Source: Foliimonas ilicis (lineage in GTDB: Bacteria > Pseudomonadota > Alphaproteobacteria > Rhizobiales > Rhizobiaceae). From it: a stretch of 64,000 nt of DNA. Positions 33,923 to 42,334 of this stretch are shown here, one piece after another (positions within the stretch are counted from its first letter, which is position 1; each line of letters opens with the position of its first letter). The notes under the pieces were generated by a model. It saw nothing but the letters and a program-made list of their open reading frames with translations. It ran no database searches and was not told where the DNA came from. Location of the stretch: contig NZ_JBDUUH010000015.1 in the NCBI RefSeq assembly GCF_039939195.1, positions 77,427 through 141,426 of the forward strand, given 5' to 3'. The position numbers were made by a program, and so were the translations under genes.

Positions 33923-34885
33923 ATGGCTGAAATGACCAACTCCACGGAAATGCGCGCGTCCATACTGGAGCGCCTCGTTGGTGATACGGGCGAGCCGAAC
34001 CATGTGATCGGTGCCGCCCGCTCGATGATCGAGCGGGTCTTGCCCGAGGTTCTGAAATCCATCGAGGACAATCTTGCCGCACCTGTCACCATCGAGATCA
34101 AATCGGTCGAGATCGCGCGGCTGACGGAAGCGCGCTCCACCAAGGACAGCGACGCCGTCTCGATCGTCTCGTCGCCGGTTTCGCCCGATGCACTGATAAT
34201 TTCGGCCGATGCCGAAGCAGTTGCCGTTCTGGTCAGCACGCTTTTCGGCGCAGATCCCGATCTGCCGATCGCGCCGATCGAACGCGCTCTTTCGCCAACC
34301 GAGGTCGAGGTTGCAACGCTCGCATTCCAGCAGATCGCCAGCGTGATCAGCGGCTCGGAAGCCGCCGCCTTCGCGCTCAATCTTCCGGTGCCGACTGCCA
34401 AGGGCGGCGCAGAATTCCGCAAGCAGGTCCTGCGCGACGGCCCGGCCGTGCGCGTTGTCCTGTCGATTGCGATTCCCGCCGGTGCCGGCACGATCAGCCT
34501 GACGCTCCCGCAACGCGTTCTTCTCAAGCAAAGGCGCAGCACGGACCCGATCGTCAGCAAGGCTGCGGAACCGGCGACCGATTGGGGCGCACGGTTCAAC
34601 GATGAAGTCATGCGCTCGAATGTCCGGCTGGAAGCGACGATGCTGCTCGGCCGCATGACGCTTGGCGAACTGTCCGAATTCGCGGAAGGTCAGATCATCG
34701 AATTGCATGAAGGCGCGCAGTCTGAAACCAAGCTTTCTGCAAGAGGCAAGCCGCTTTTCGTTTGCGAATTCGGCAAGCTCGGCCAAAACTACACTGTACG
34801 GCTCAGACATCATTTCGATGAGAGCCAGGATTTTATGGATGCGCTGCTTCCTGAGGATGCGACGCATCCCGTAGTGGCGTCCTGA
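33923..34885 (+). CDS. fliM: Flagellar switch protein FliM (divergent rhizobial type)
   Basis: This 320-residue protein has a middle CheC-like domain (about residues 40-215) and a C-terminal SpoA/FliN-like domain (EATMLLGRMTLGELSEFAEG; GKPLFVCEFGKLGQNYTVRL). The N-terminal CheY-binding motif of enterobacterial FliM (LSQxEIDALL) is not seen. Position between motA and fliN supports the call. Confidence 0.87.
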   Translation: MAEMTNSTEMRASILERLVGDTGEPNHVIGAARSMIERVLPEVLKSIEDNLAAPVTIEIKSVEIARLTEARSTKDSDAVSIVSSPVSPDALIISADAEAVAVLVSTLFGADPDLPIAPIERALSPTEVEVATLAFQQIASVISGSEAAAFALNLPVPTAKGGAEFRKQVLRDGPAVRVVLSIAIPAGAGTISLTLPQRVLLKQRRSTDPIVSKAAEPATDWGARFNDEVMRSNVRLEATMLLGRMTLGELSEFAEGQIIELHEGAQSETKLSARGKPLFVCEFGKLGQNYTVRLRHHFDESQDFMDALLPEDATHPVVAS

Positions 34886-34897
34886 ACGGAGAGAGAA

Positions 34898-35287
34898 ATG
34901 AGCGACTCAGAACCTACAAAGGACGTCGATCTGCCCGAAGAACAGCTCGACCGGGCGATCGAAGAGCTGCGCGGCGTTTTGCATGAAGAGCAGAAGCGTT
35001 CCGACACAGTCGCGAAACCGGAAGGTTCCGCAAAGAACTCGGCCCTCATCATGGGCATACCCGTCGATGTGCAGATCGTTCTTGGAACCGCTGAAATGCA
35101 GGTTTCCGACCTCATGGCGCTACAGAAAGGCTCGACCGTCGCGCTTGACCGCCGCATTGGAGAGCCGGTCGACGTGATGGTGAATGGCCGCCGCATTGCG
35201 CGTGGCGAAATCACGGTTCTCGAAAACGATCCGTCGCGCTTCGGCATCCGTCTCACCGAAATCATCACGGCGGCGAAGTCTGCATGA
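34898..35287 (+). CDS. fliN: Flagellar switch protein FliN
   Basis: The 129-residue protein has an acidic N-terminal tail and the SpoA domain IMGIPVDVQIVLGTAEMQVS, ALDRRIGEPVDVMVNGRRIA and RGEITVLENDPSRFGIRLTE, the FliN core of the C-ring. It overlaps fliG by 4 bases. Confidence 0.96.
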   Translation: MSDSEPTKDVDLPEEQLDRAIEELRGVLHEEQKRSDTVAKPEGSAKNSALIMGIPVDVQIVLGTAEMQVSDLMALQKGSTVALDRRIGEPVDVMVNGRRIARGEITVLENDPSRFGIRLTEIITAAKSA

Positions 35288-36291
35288 GTTCGCAGCTTGC
35301 CCATCTTACGCGCGCTCAAAAGGCGGCTGCCATACTGGTCGCCATGGGCAAGCCGTCCGCGAGCCGGCTCTTGAAGTTCTTCAAGCAGGAAGAACTGAAG
35401 GCGTTGATCGAGGCTGCACGCCTGTTGCGGACCATTCCGCAGAGCGATCTCGAAAAAATCGTTGCCGAATTCGAAGCCGAATTCACAGAAGGTGCCGGTC
35501 TGCTCGATTCCGCGGACAAGATGGACACGATCCTCAACGAAAACCTGACGCCCGAAGAGGTCAATCGCCTCATGGGCAGGGAGCAGGCGACGGAGCCGTC
35601 CGGCCCGCCCTCTATCTGGCCCGATGTCGATAAGCTCGATCCGGCACGCATTGGCGCGTTCATCGCTGCCGAGCACCCGCAGATCGCCGCCGTCATTCTC
35701 TCAAAGCTTGCGCCGCAGGTTGGCGCGAATGTGCTTCTGACGCTCGAAAAGCCTGCGCGTGGTGAAATCATCAAGCGCATGATGAACATGTCGGCGATTC
35801 CCGAACCGGCGGTTCGCATTGTCGAAAACCAGCTTCGCGGACGCGTTCTGTCGGACAATTCCCAGAAGGACACGAGCGCCGGGCAAAGCCGCGTCGCGAG
35901 CCTGCTCAACGAGATGGACAAGTCAGTGCTCGATGAAGTGATGCAGGATCTCGAAGAGAGCGGCACCAATCTCGATGCGATCCGCGCGCGCCTCTTCGCC
36001 TTCGAAGACATTATCGACCTGTCGCAGAAGGCGCGTGTCGCTCTGTTCGACGGGCTTTCGACGGAACTGGTCACGCTGGCGCTGCGCAATTGCGAAATGA
36101 ACTTGGCCGAAGCCATTCTCTCGTCCATCGGCGCGCGTTCGCGCCGCATGATCGAGGCAGAGCTTGGCGCCGGTTCCGAAAACGTCGCCAATGCCGACAT
36201 CGTTCAGGCACGCAGGACCATTGCTTCGACCGCGATCCGCATGTCATCGGAAGGTGTTTTTGACTTGCCGTCGACACAGAACGCTGCCTAG
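35284..36291 (+). CDS. fliG: Flagellar motor switch protein FliG
   Basis: The 335-residue protein has three domains. The N-terminal part (LTRAQKAAAILVAMGKPSAS) binds FliF, the middle (EHPQIAAVILSKLAPQVGAN) carries the EHPQ motif, and the C-terminal torque domain has LSQKARVALFDGLSTELVTL and GARSRRMIEAELG. Length is normal. Confidence 0.96.
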   Translation: MSSQLAHLTRAQKAAAILVAMGKPSASRLLKFFKQEELKALIEAARLLRTIPQSDLEKIVAEFEAEFTEGAGLLDSADKMDTILNENLTPEEVNRLMGREQATEPSGPPSIWPDVDKLDPARIGAFIAAEHPQIAAVILSKLAPQVGANVLLTLEKPARGEIIKRMMNMSAIPEPAVRIVENQLRGRVLSDNSQKDTSAGQSRVASLLNEMDKSVLDEVMQDLEESGTNLDAIRARLFAFEDIIDLSQKARVALFDGLSTELVTLALRNCEMNLAEAILSSIGARSRRMIEAELGAGSENVANADIVQARRTIASTAIRMSSEGVFDLPSTQNAA

Positions 36292-36304
36292 GCTCTGACC
36301 CTGG

Positions 36305-37387
36305 ATGTCGGACGCTCCGGATAAAGAAAGCAAAACAGAAGAGCCTACCGAAAAGAAAATTCGGGATACGGTCGAGAAAGGCAAGCTGCCTCAATCGAAA
36401 GAAACCACGATCCTCGCATCCTTTGCGGCAATTCTGGTCTTCGTCGTTTTCTTCGCAGTCGACAGCATTTCCAATCTTGGCACCTTTCTGGCGGTCTTTC
36501 TTGAAAAGCCGGAATCATGGCCGCTGGCGACCGAGCATGATGCGCTTTTGCTTTTCCGGGTCGTATTCATGGAAATCGGCAAGATGACCGCATCGCTGTT
36601 TGTGCTGCTGGTCACGGCAGGTATCGGCGCTTCGGTGGTTCAGAACATGCCGCAATTCGTCGGTGAGCGTATAAAGCCGCAAGCCTCGCGGATTTCGCTC
36701 GCCAAGGGCTGGAGCCGTCTTTTCGGCGTTCAGGGTTTTGTCGAATTTCTCAAATCGCTCGGCAAGCTCGGCTTCGCCATCGGCGTTCTGGTTTTCATTC
36801 TTAGCGAGGATCACCGCAAGCTTCTGGCCGGCATGTTCACCAGCCCGATCGCGTTCACCCATGTCATTCGCGGCATCGCGATCGACATCATCGTCGCCAT
36901 CGTATTCGTGATGATCGCGATTGCTGCCGCCGATCTGGTCTGGTCCAGATTCCATTGGCGGCAGGATTTGCGGATGACGAAGCAGGAGGTCAAGGACGAG
37001 ATGAAGCAGTCGGAGGGCGATCCCATCGTCCGCTCGCGCCTGCGCTCTCTGGCGCGCGACCGCGCCCGCAACCGCATGATGACGGCTGTGCCGCGCGCAA
37101 CACTTGTCATCGCCAATCCGACGCACTTCGCTATCGCCCTGAAATATGTCCGCGACGAGGATTCCGCACCGGTGGTGCTTGCCAAGGGGCAGGACCTGAT
37201 CGCGCTGAAAATCAGGGCGATAGCCGAAGAAAACAACGTCCCCGTGTTCGAAGACGTCGCGCTTGCCCGATCCATGTACAAGCAAGTTTCGGTCGATAGC
37301 GTGATACCTGCACAATTCTACCAGGCGGTCGCAGAACTTGTTCGTGTCGTCTACGGAAACAAAATGCAAAGTAAAGAGCGTACATGA
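36305..37387 (+). CDS. flhB: Flagellar export switch protein FlhB
   Basis: The 360-residue protein has four membrane helices and a C-terminal cytosolic domain. NPTH at residues 271-274 is the autocleavage site that changes export specificity under FliK control. The N-terminal tail KESKTEEPTEKKIRDTVEKG is typical. It overlaps the next gene by 4 bases. Confidence 0.97.
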   Translation: MSDAPDKESKTEEPTEKKIRDTVEKGKLPQSKETTILASFAAILVFVVFFAVDSISNLGTFLAVFLEKPESWPLATEHDALLLFRVVFMEIGKMTASLFVLLVTAGIGASVVQNMPQFVGERIKPQASRISLAKGWSRLFGVQGFVEFLKSLGKLGFAIGVLVFILSEDHRKLLAGMFTSPIAFTHVIRGIAIDIIVAIVFVMIAIAAADLVWSRFHWRQDLRMTKQEVKDEMKQSEGDPIVRSRLRSLARDRARNRMMTAVPRATLVIANPTHFAIALKYVRDEDSAPVVLAKGQDLIALKIRAIAEENNVPVFEDVALARSMYKQVSVDSVIPAQFYQAVAELVRVVYGNKMQSKERT

Positions 37388-37824
37388 ACAAGCAGCCCTA
37401 TGCGCAGTCACGAGAGAAGATCGTTGCGGATGCCATCCAGGGGGTTGTGCGCGAGCTTCGCCTCGTCGATGTGGCAGACTACATCGCCTTCATCAGGATG
37501 GAGCGTCTGGGCTGCCTTGCCGACATCGTGGATTCGGCTGCCGAACTGTACTTCATGCCGGGCGCTCTGCGGCTTGGTCATGGCGGCGAGGCCGAGGTCG
37601 ACTGGACCGGCGAACCGCGCATCGTGCTCGATCTCGAATTGCGGCCGCGCGGCGCTATCGTCTATTTCTCGCTCGCCTTGACAGACCTGCAAGCCTCGGT
37701 CGAGGTGAATTACATTTCGTTCGAGAATCCGCTTTCGGAGCCGGAAAGCAACACGGCGTTCCTGGCCTCTGCGGTCGAGGATGCGCGTATCCGCCGGCCC
37801 GAAGAAATGCTGCGGTTCGGCTGA
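37384..37824 (+). CDS. Unknown soluble protein coupled to flhB
   Basis: The 146-residue protein has no membrane segment or signal. An N-terminal helical part (IVADAIQGVVRELRLVDVAD) is followed by a beta-rich part (IVLDLELRPRGAIVYFSLAL; ASVEVNYISFENPLSEPES). It shares an ATGA overlap with flhB, so it is co-translated with the motor genes. It looks like a conserved rhizobial flagellar-cluster protein, but I cannot assign a function. It ends 9 bases from the convergent visR. Confidence 0.75.
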   Translation: MNKQPYAQSREKIVADAIQGVVRELRLVDVADYIAFIRMERLGCLADIVDSAAELYFMPGALRLGHGGEAEVDWTGEPRIVLDLELRPRGAIVYFSLALTDLQASVEVNYISFENPLSEPESNTAFLASAVEDARIRRPEEMLRFG

Positions 37825-37833
37825 TCTTTTATC

Positions 37834-38580
37834 TTATTGGATGAGGCCGAGCCGGAGCGCTTTGGCGACGGCCTGCATGCGGTTCACCGCATTCAGCTTC
37901 TGCGCCGCGCTGGTCATGTACTGATTGGCGGTGTGAACCGAAAGCTTCAGCAGCGCTGCAATCGCCTCGCTGGTATGCCCGTTGGCAGTCAGCCGCAGGC
38001 ATTCGATCTCACGCTTCGAGATGGCCGGAAGTTTCTGCTCATTCGATGCACGGATCTGGATGATCGCCGAAAATAGCGAAAAGCACCGCCCATGAATCTC
38101 GTAAAGCGCCTGTTGCTGCAGTTCGATATTGCGCCCGGAGAAAATCACGACGCCATACTGACCATTCTGCGCATAGACCGGGAATGCGATGCCCGAAGCG
38201 ATGTCAGTGAACGGTTCGATGCAGCGCACCCATTCGAGCGCTTCGAGACTTCCTGACGAGCCGGTATTCGCCTCGGTCCAGCGGCATGGAATGGTCGAGT
38301 TTGCAGCGTGTTTGGCGAGTATTTCGCCGTGCTTTTCCGAGATGCCCTTGCTGATCGAGGAAATCCCCGGATGGTCATTGTCGAAGCAGGGTATGAGCTT
38401 TGCGCGCTCGGTTTTGCTCGCCGCGAAAAACAGGCCGAAATCACTGGCGCCGATACCGGCAGCGATCCAGCGGCACCGCGTAACGGCCTCCGCCATCGTC
38501 GAGATGCCCGACGCAGAAAAATCGCCGAACGGTTCCGTCAGCGCCTGCGAAATCGGGTCCTCTGCAAGGGCGAGGTTCAA
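37834..38580 (-). CDS. visR: LuxR-type flagellar regulator VisR
   Basis: This 248-residue regulator has an N-terminal sensing domain and a C-terminal LuxR helix-turn-helix: LPAISKREIECLRLTANGHT, SEAIAALLKLSVHTANQYMT, SAAQKLNAVNRMQAVAKAL. With VisN it forms the heterodimeric global regulator at the top of the rhizobial flagellar cascade, acting through Rem/FtcR. Its ATG overlaps the visN stop by 4 bases, indicating paired synthesis. Confidence 0.9.
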   Translation of the reverse strand: MNLALAEDPISQALTEPFGDFSASGISTMAEAVTRCRWIAAGIGASDFGLFFAASKTERAKLIPCFDNDHPGISSISKGISEKHGEILAKHAANSTIPCRWTEANTGSSGSLEALEWVRCIEPFTDIASGIAFPVYAQNGQYGVVIFSGRNIELQQQALYEIHGRCFSLFSAIIQIRASNEQKLPAISKREIECLRLTANGHTSEAIAALLKLSVHTANQYMTSAAQKLNAVNRMQAVAKALRLGLIQ

Positions 38581-39338
38581 ATTATGCCGTTCCTTATTGC
38601 GGTCGCGATCGCCATTGCGCGATTGGTGGCGGAAAGCTTGCGGATAACGCTGGTGATGTAGGCGTTGACCGTGTTTGCCGAGACACCGAGGATGACCGAG
38701 ACATCGTCAGTGGTCTTGCCTTCGGAAACCCAGAAGAGGCATTCGCGCTCGCGATCCGAAAGCGGGTCTTCGAGGGCTGCTGCCGTCAGCATTCCCGATA
38801 TCTGCGAAAGCGCGTAGCAGCATTGAAGCTGCACCATGGCCAGAAGGGCAGTCTCTATCGCGCCTTCCTCATCCGCCGAGAACAGGACGTAGAGGGGCTG
38901 GCGGCCGACATTGAGCCGAAGCGAGTAGATTTCGCTGTGGCCCATAATGTCGAGGAGCTTCGCTTTCTGCCCGTCCAGAAATTCCGGTGCGCGGGCGGTG
39001 TGCAGCGATTGCGCAATGGTGCCCGGCGCGAATGCGAACTGGCTCTGCGCGAGAATGGTTATGAGGTCGCGGCCTGCGAGCTCGATTGCGTCATAGACCC
39101 AGTTGGATGCGATGATACGGGCGTCGGTCTTGTCCTGATCGTGAACCATCGCGACGAGCATATAGCTGTCTGCGCCGATCCTTTCGGCCAACTGCATGAA
39201 GAAGCTGGTCAAATCCCCGCGCGAGGTGAGCTGCGCTGAGAAATTCCGTTCTTCGTGTTTTGCGGCAAGACCAATCATCGCCCGAAAAAAGTTAGAATCC
39301 AAATGTGTGCCGGAAACTGTTGACCAGAAACCGAACAT
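38577..39338 (-). CDS. visN: LuxR-type flagellar regulator VisN
   Basis: The 253-residue protein has a GAF-like N-terminal domain and a C-terminal LuxR domain: DPLSDRERECLFWVSEGKTT, DDVSVILGVSANTVNAYITS, VIRKLSATNRAMAIATAIRN. It pairs with VisR, encoded directly downstream. The first ATG is at 39338; a later start near MIGLAAKHEERN is possible. The long upstream gap likely holds its promoter. Confidence 0.9.
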   Translation of the reverse strand: MFGFWSTVSGTHLDSNFFRAMIGLAAKHEERNFSAQLTSRGDLTSFFMQLAERIGADSYMLVAMVHDQDKTDARIIASNWVYDAIELAGRDLITILAQSQFAFAPGTIAQSLHTARAPEFLDGQKAKLLDIMGHSEIYSLRLNVGRQPLYVLFSADEEGAIETALLAMVQLQCCYALSQISGMLTAAALEDPLSDRERECLFWVSEGKTTDDVSVILGVSANTVNAYITSVIRKLSATNRAMAIATAIRNGII

Positions 39339-39688
39339 GAAAAACGCAACACAAAAACGAAGAACGCCTGTTCAGACGCGATAACACGCATCGGCTGGTT
39401 CGTGTGGGGCACGCCTGCCATCCGTGCCCGAAACGCTGCAATAAAAACAGCGTGTTAGAGCCCCTCAGATCAACTGCGCCCCCCACGGGTCAGCTGATTC
39501 GTTTTCAATCTAACCGACCACGAATCGCAGTTCAAACCCCTAATTCACAAAATGATACAGAGCGTGACATGAAAGACTCACTTTCAGGAATCACGCGAAT
39601 CCCACGACGGGAAAACTTGATTCCCCGCCCTTGAAAGAATGCCGCATTGGCGCTGTATTCTGCCCGGCAAATCGCAGGAGAGAAAAAC
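39339..39688. promoter_or_regulatory. Intergenic region between visN and the lyxose isomerase gene
   Basis: These 350 bases between divergent genes are partly AT-rich and contain no credible gene. TTGAAA at 39631-39636, with TGTATT at 39654-39659 (17-base spacing), is a weak housekeeping promoter candidate for the downstream gene. AGGAGAG at 39676-39682 is its ribosome-binding site. The visNR promoter must lie at the left side, but no motif is clear. Confidence 0.45.
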
Positions 39689-40372
39689 ATGAAACGTTCG
39701 CGGGTAAACGAAATCATTCGCGAGGGGGACGCGTTCATTCGCTCCTTCGGTTATGTCATGCCACCCTTCGCCTATTGGACGCCGGACGAACTCAAGACGA
39801 AAAAGCCGGACGGCATCGTCAAGTCGCGTCTCGGCTGGGACATTACCGACTTTGGACAGGGCAAATATGACAAGAACGGCCTGTTCCTGTTCACCGTCCG
39901 CAACGGGCGCCCGGAGGATCTGAAGCGCGGTACGGGCATGCTCTATGCCGAAAAGATCATGATTTCGCGCCGGGACCAGCTAACGCCGATGCACCGCCAT
40001 GCGGTGAAGGCGGAAGACATCATCAATCGCGGCGGCGGCAAGCTGGTGCTCGAATTGTTCATGTCGGATGCCGAGGGCAATGTGGACCGGGAGGCCGAAG
40101 TGGTCGTGCCGACGGACGGTGTCATTCGCAAGCTCAAGCCGGGCGGCCTGCTCAGTCTCGATCCGGGCGAGAGCGTCACGCTTCTGCCGGGCGTCTGGCA
40201 TGCATTCTGGGGCGAGGGCAAGGATGTGCTGATCGGCGAAGTCTCGACCGTCAATGATGACCTGACGGACAATTACTTCGCCGAACCGATCGGCCGTTTC
40301 TCTGACATCGAGGAAGACGAGGCGCCGCAGCGCCTCCTCGTTGCCGATTACGATAAATGGATCGAGAGCTAG
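39689..40372 (+). CDS. D-lyxose ketol-isomerase (cupin)
   Basis: The 227-residue protein is the exact length of characterised D-lyxose isomerases. The cupin metal site is visible in PMHRHAVKAEDIINRGGGKL and LVLELF (two His and a Glu), with the fourth ligand in LLPGVWHAFW. It interconverts D-lyxose and D-xylulose (also mannose and fructose in some homologues) in the cytosol. The start is set by AGGAGAG before ATG 39689. The stop codon TAG is formed by the edge of the repeat beginning at 40370: its A and G are the first bases after the gene's last T. Confidence 0.88.
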   Translation: MKRSRVNEIIREGDAFIRSFGYVMPPFAYWTPDELKTKKPDGIVKSRLGWDITDFGQGKYDKNGLFLFTVRNGRPEDLKRGTGMLYAEKIMISRRDQLTPMHRHAVKAEDIINRGGGKLVLELFMSDAEGNVDREAEVVVPTDGVIRKLKPGGLLSLDPGESVTLLPGVWHAFWGEGKDVLIGEVSTVNDDLTDNYFAEPIGRFSDIEEDEAPQRLLVADYDKWIES

Positions 40373-40602
40373 AGCGCTTCATCTTTAGATAGAAATGCTG
40401 GCGGGACAACACCCCCCTCTGCCCTGCCGGGCATCTCCCCCTCAAGGGTGGAGATTGGCTGGCGCGACTGTCCGCCTTCATTCTACAACGTCAGCAATTG
40501 GTACTGCGCTTTAATTACAAGGTAATCTCCACCCTTGAGGGGGAGATGTCCGGCAGGACAGAGGGGGGTGCCTCGCGATCCATCAAAAAATGAAGGGCTC
40601 TA
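40370..40602. repeat. Palindromic TA-flanked element, copy R1 (full length)
   Basis: The element lies exactly between two convergent stop codons. Its left end is TA-GAGCGCTTCAT and its right end ATGAAGGGCTC-TA, an imperfect terminal inverted repeat. Inside are long inverted arms (CCCCCCTCTGCCCTGCCGGG on the left, its near-complement on the right) and a unique core of about 75 bases starting GATTGGCTGG. It contains no gene. TA at both outer edges suggests a TA target-site duplication, as for IS630/mariner-type elements. Confidence 0.88.
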
Positions 40603-41592
40603 CCCGACCTTCACGACCACGCGGCCACGGATTTTTCCGGCAAGGATTTCATCCGCGAGTTCAGGCAGGCGTGACATCGGCTCGACCGTTGTCATGCTGG
40701 CCAGCGCATCGAGATCGAGGCTTTCTGCAAGCAAGGCCCATGCGGCGTCGCGTTTGGAATGCGGCGCCATCACGGAATCGACGCCCAGCAGAGCGACCGA
40801 TCGCAAAATATGCGGCATGACGGTCGCCGGAAGGTCGGCGCCGCCTGCAAGTCCGCAGGCCGCGACACCACCGCCATAGACGGTCTGCGAAAGCACATTG
40901 ACGAGCGTCGTGGAGCCGACCGTATCGACAGCACCCGCCCAGCGTTCCTTCTGCAACGGTGCGCCTTTTTCGGCCAATGCCGCGCGTTCAATGAAACTCG
41001 TTGCGCCGAGCGATTTCAGGTATTCATGTGTCTCGGCGCGACCGGTCGAGGCCGTCACAGCGTATCCGCGTCTGGAGAGCAGCGAAATCGCGACTGAGCC
41101 GACGCCGCCCGCAGCGCCCGTCACCAGCACTTCCTTGCCGTCCTTGGCGATGGAACCCCACGCTTCAAGCGCGTTCACGCACAGTGCCGCCGTATAGCCG
41201 GCTGTGCCGATAGCCATCGCCTGTTCCAGCGAGAATTTCGAGGGCAGGGCAGTCAACCACTCCGCCTTCACGCGCTGGAACCGCGAATAGCCGCCCCATT
41301 CGGTTTCCGACAGGCCCCAGCCATTGACGACGACCTTGTCTCCGGCCTTCCATTTTGGCGAGCGGGATTCGACCACAGTGCCGGAAAGATCGATACCGGC
41401 CACCAGCGGCGGCTTGCGCGCGATGCGCGCCTTGCCCGAAACCGCCAGCCCGTCCTTGTAGTTCAGCGTGGAGAAAGCGACTTCGACCAGCACGTCATGG
41501 TCGGGCAGATCGGCCAGCGTCAGCGATTTGATTGCAGCTTTCGGCTTGCCGTCCAAATCCTCGATCATCAATGCTTCAAACGAATCGGTCAT
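40600..41592 (-). CDS. AcuI-type quinone oxidoreductase-like dehydrogenase (acrylyl-CoA reductase family)
   Basis: This 330-residue protein is a zinc-free medium-chain dehydrogenase. STLNYKDGLAVSGKARIARK and PPLVAGIDLSGTVVES are the AcuI/YhdH family start, TGAAGGVGSVAISLLSRRGY is the NADPH-binding Rossmann motif, and VVDSVMAP-like residues (LLGVDSVMAPHSKRDAAW) close it. AcuI reduces acryloyl-CoA to propionyl-CoA; the native substrate here is unproven. Its stop codon TAG is completed by the right end of element R1. Confidence 0.85.
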   Translation of the reverse strand: MTDSFEALMIEDLDGKPKAAIKSLTLADLPDHDVLVEVAFSTLNYKDGLAVSGKARIARKPPLVAGIDLSGTVVESRSPKWKAGDKVVVNGWGLSETEWGGYSRFQRVKAEWLTALPSKFSLEQAMAIGTAGYTAALCVNALEAWGSIAKDGKEVLVTGAAGGVGSVAISLLSRRGYAVTASTGRAETHEYLKSLGATSFIERAALAEKGAPLQKERWAGAVDTVGSTTLVNVLSQTVYGGGVAACGLAGGADLPATVMPHILRSVALLGVDSVMAPHSKRDAAWALLAESLDLDALASMTTVEPMSRLPELADEILAGKIRGRVVVKVG

Positions 41593-41622
41593 GCTTTTCT
41601 CCAGGCTTGGTTTTGTTTGTAC

Positions 41623-42204
41623 TCAACCGGCAATGTCGCGGCCGAGCATATAGAACTCGTCGTTCGGGCGCATAGAGGTGACGTTGGCCAGCCGGTTCGA
41701 CATTGCGAAGAACGAAGAAATCGCCGCGATATCCCAGACGTCGTCCTGCGAGAAGCCGTGCGCTTCCAGAGCCTTTATATCGGCATCGCCGACCTCATGC
41801 GCTTTCTGCGAAACGGCCATCGCGAAATCGAGCATCGCCTTCTGTTTCGGCGTGATGTCGGCCTTGCGGTAATTTATCGCGACCTGATCGGCGATCTGCG
41901 GATTCTTGGCGCGGATACGCAGGATCGCACCATGCGCAACCACGCAATATTGGCATTGATTGGCACCGCTCGTTGCGACCACGATCATCTCGCGTTCGGC
42001 CTTGGTCAGCCCGCCGGGCTTGTCCATCAGCGCGTCGTGATAGGCAAAGAAAGCCCGGAATTCGTCAGGTCGGTGCGCCAGAACCAGAAAGACATTCGGA
42101 ACGAAACCGGACTTTTCCTGAACCTTCAAAATCCGCTCGGCAATGTCGGCGGGAAGGCTTGAAATCTCGGGAATTGGAAATCTGCCGATCGGCGCTGAAC
42201 TCAT
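41623..42204 (-). CDS. Peroxidase-related (AhpD/carboxymuconolactone decarboxylase-like) protein
   Basis: The 193-residue helical protein has the redox motif NQCQYCVVAHG (CxxC with a following histidine), the active site of AhpD-like alkylhydroperoxidase-family proteins. It probably takes part in peroxide defence in the cytosol. It lies 30 bases upstream of the AcuI-like gene on the same strand, so the two likely form an operon. Confidence 0.85.
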   Translation of the reverse strand: MSSAPIGRFPIPEISSLPADIAERILKVQEKSGFVPNVFLVLAHRPDEFRAFFAYHDALMDKPGGLTKAEREMIVVATSGANQCQYCVVAHGAILRIRAKNPQIADQVAINYRKADITPKQKAMLDFAMAVSQKAHEVGDADIKALEAHGFSQDDVWDIAAISSFFAMSNRLANVTSMRPNDEFYMLGRDIAG

Positions 42205-42334
42205 GTTTTTCCTCCAGAAAGCGAGGCCGTAAAAGCCCGGTCAACAGCATGGGACCTTGTGGCATGGTCCACAAGACACATATAGGTGCTACCCGTCTTT
42301 CGATTACCAAATCCCAACATCCGAAGGTTGATTT

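Noticed and set aside
33026..34867. 613-residue open frame antisense to motA and fliM
   Set aside because: It is a GC-rich shadow of two well supported genes, with Arg/His/Asp-biased composition and no domain.
40370..40602. CRISPR array or tandem repeats
   Set aside because: The repeats are dispersed palindromes, not regularly spaced direct repeats with spacers, and no cas genes are present.
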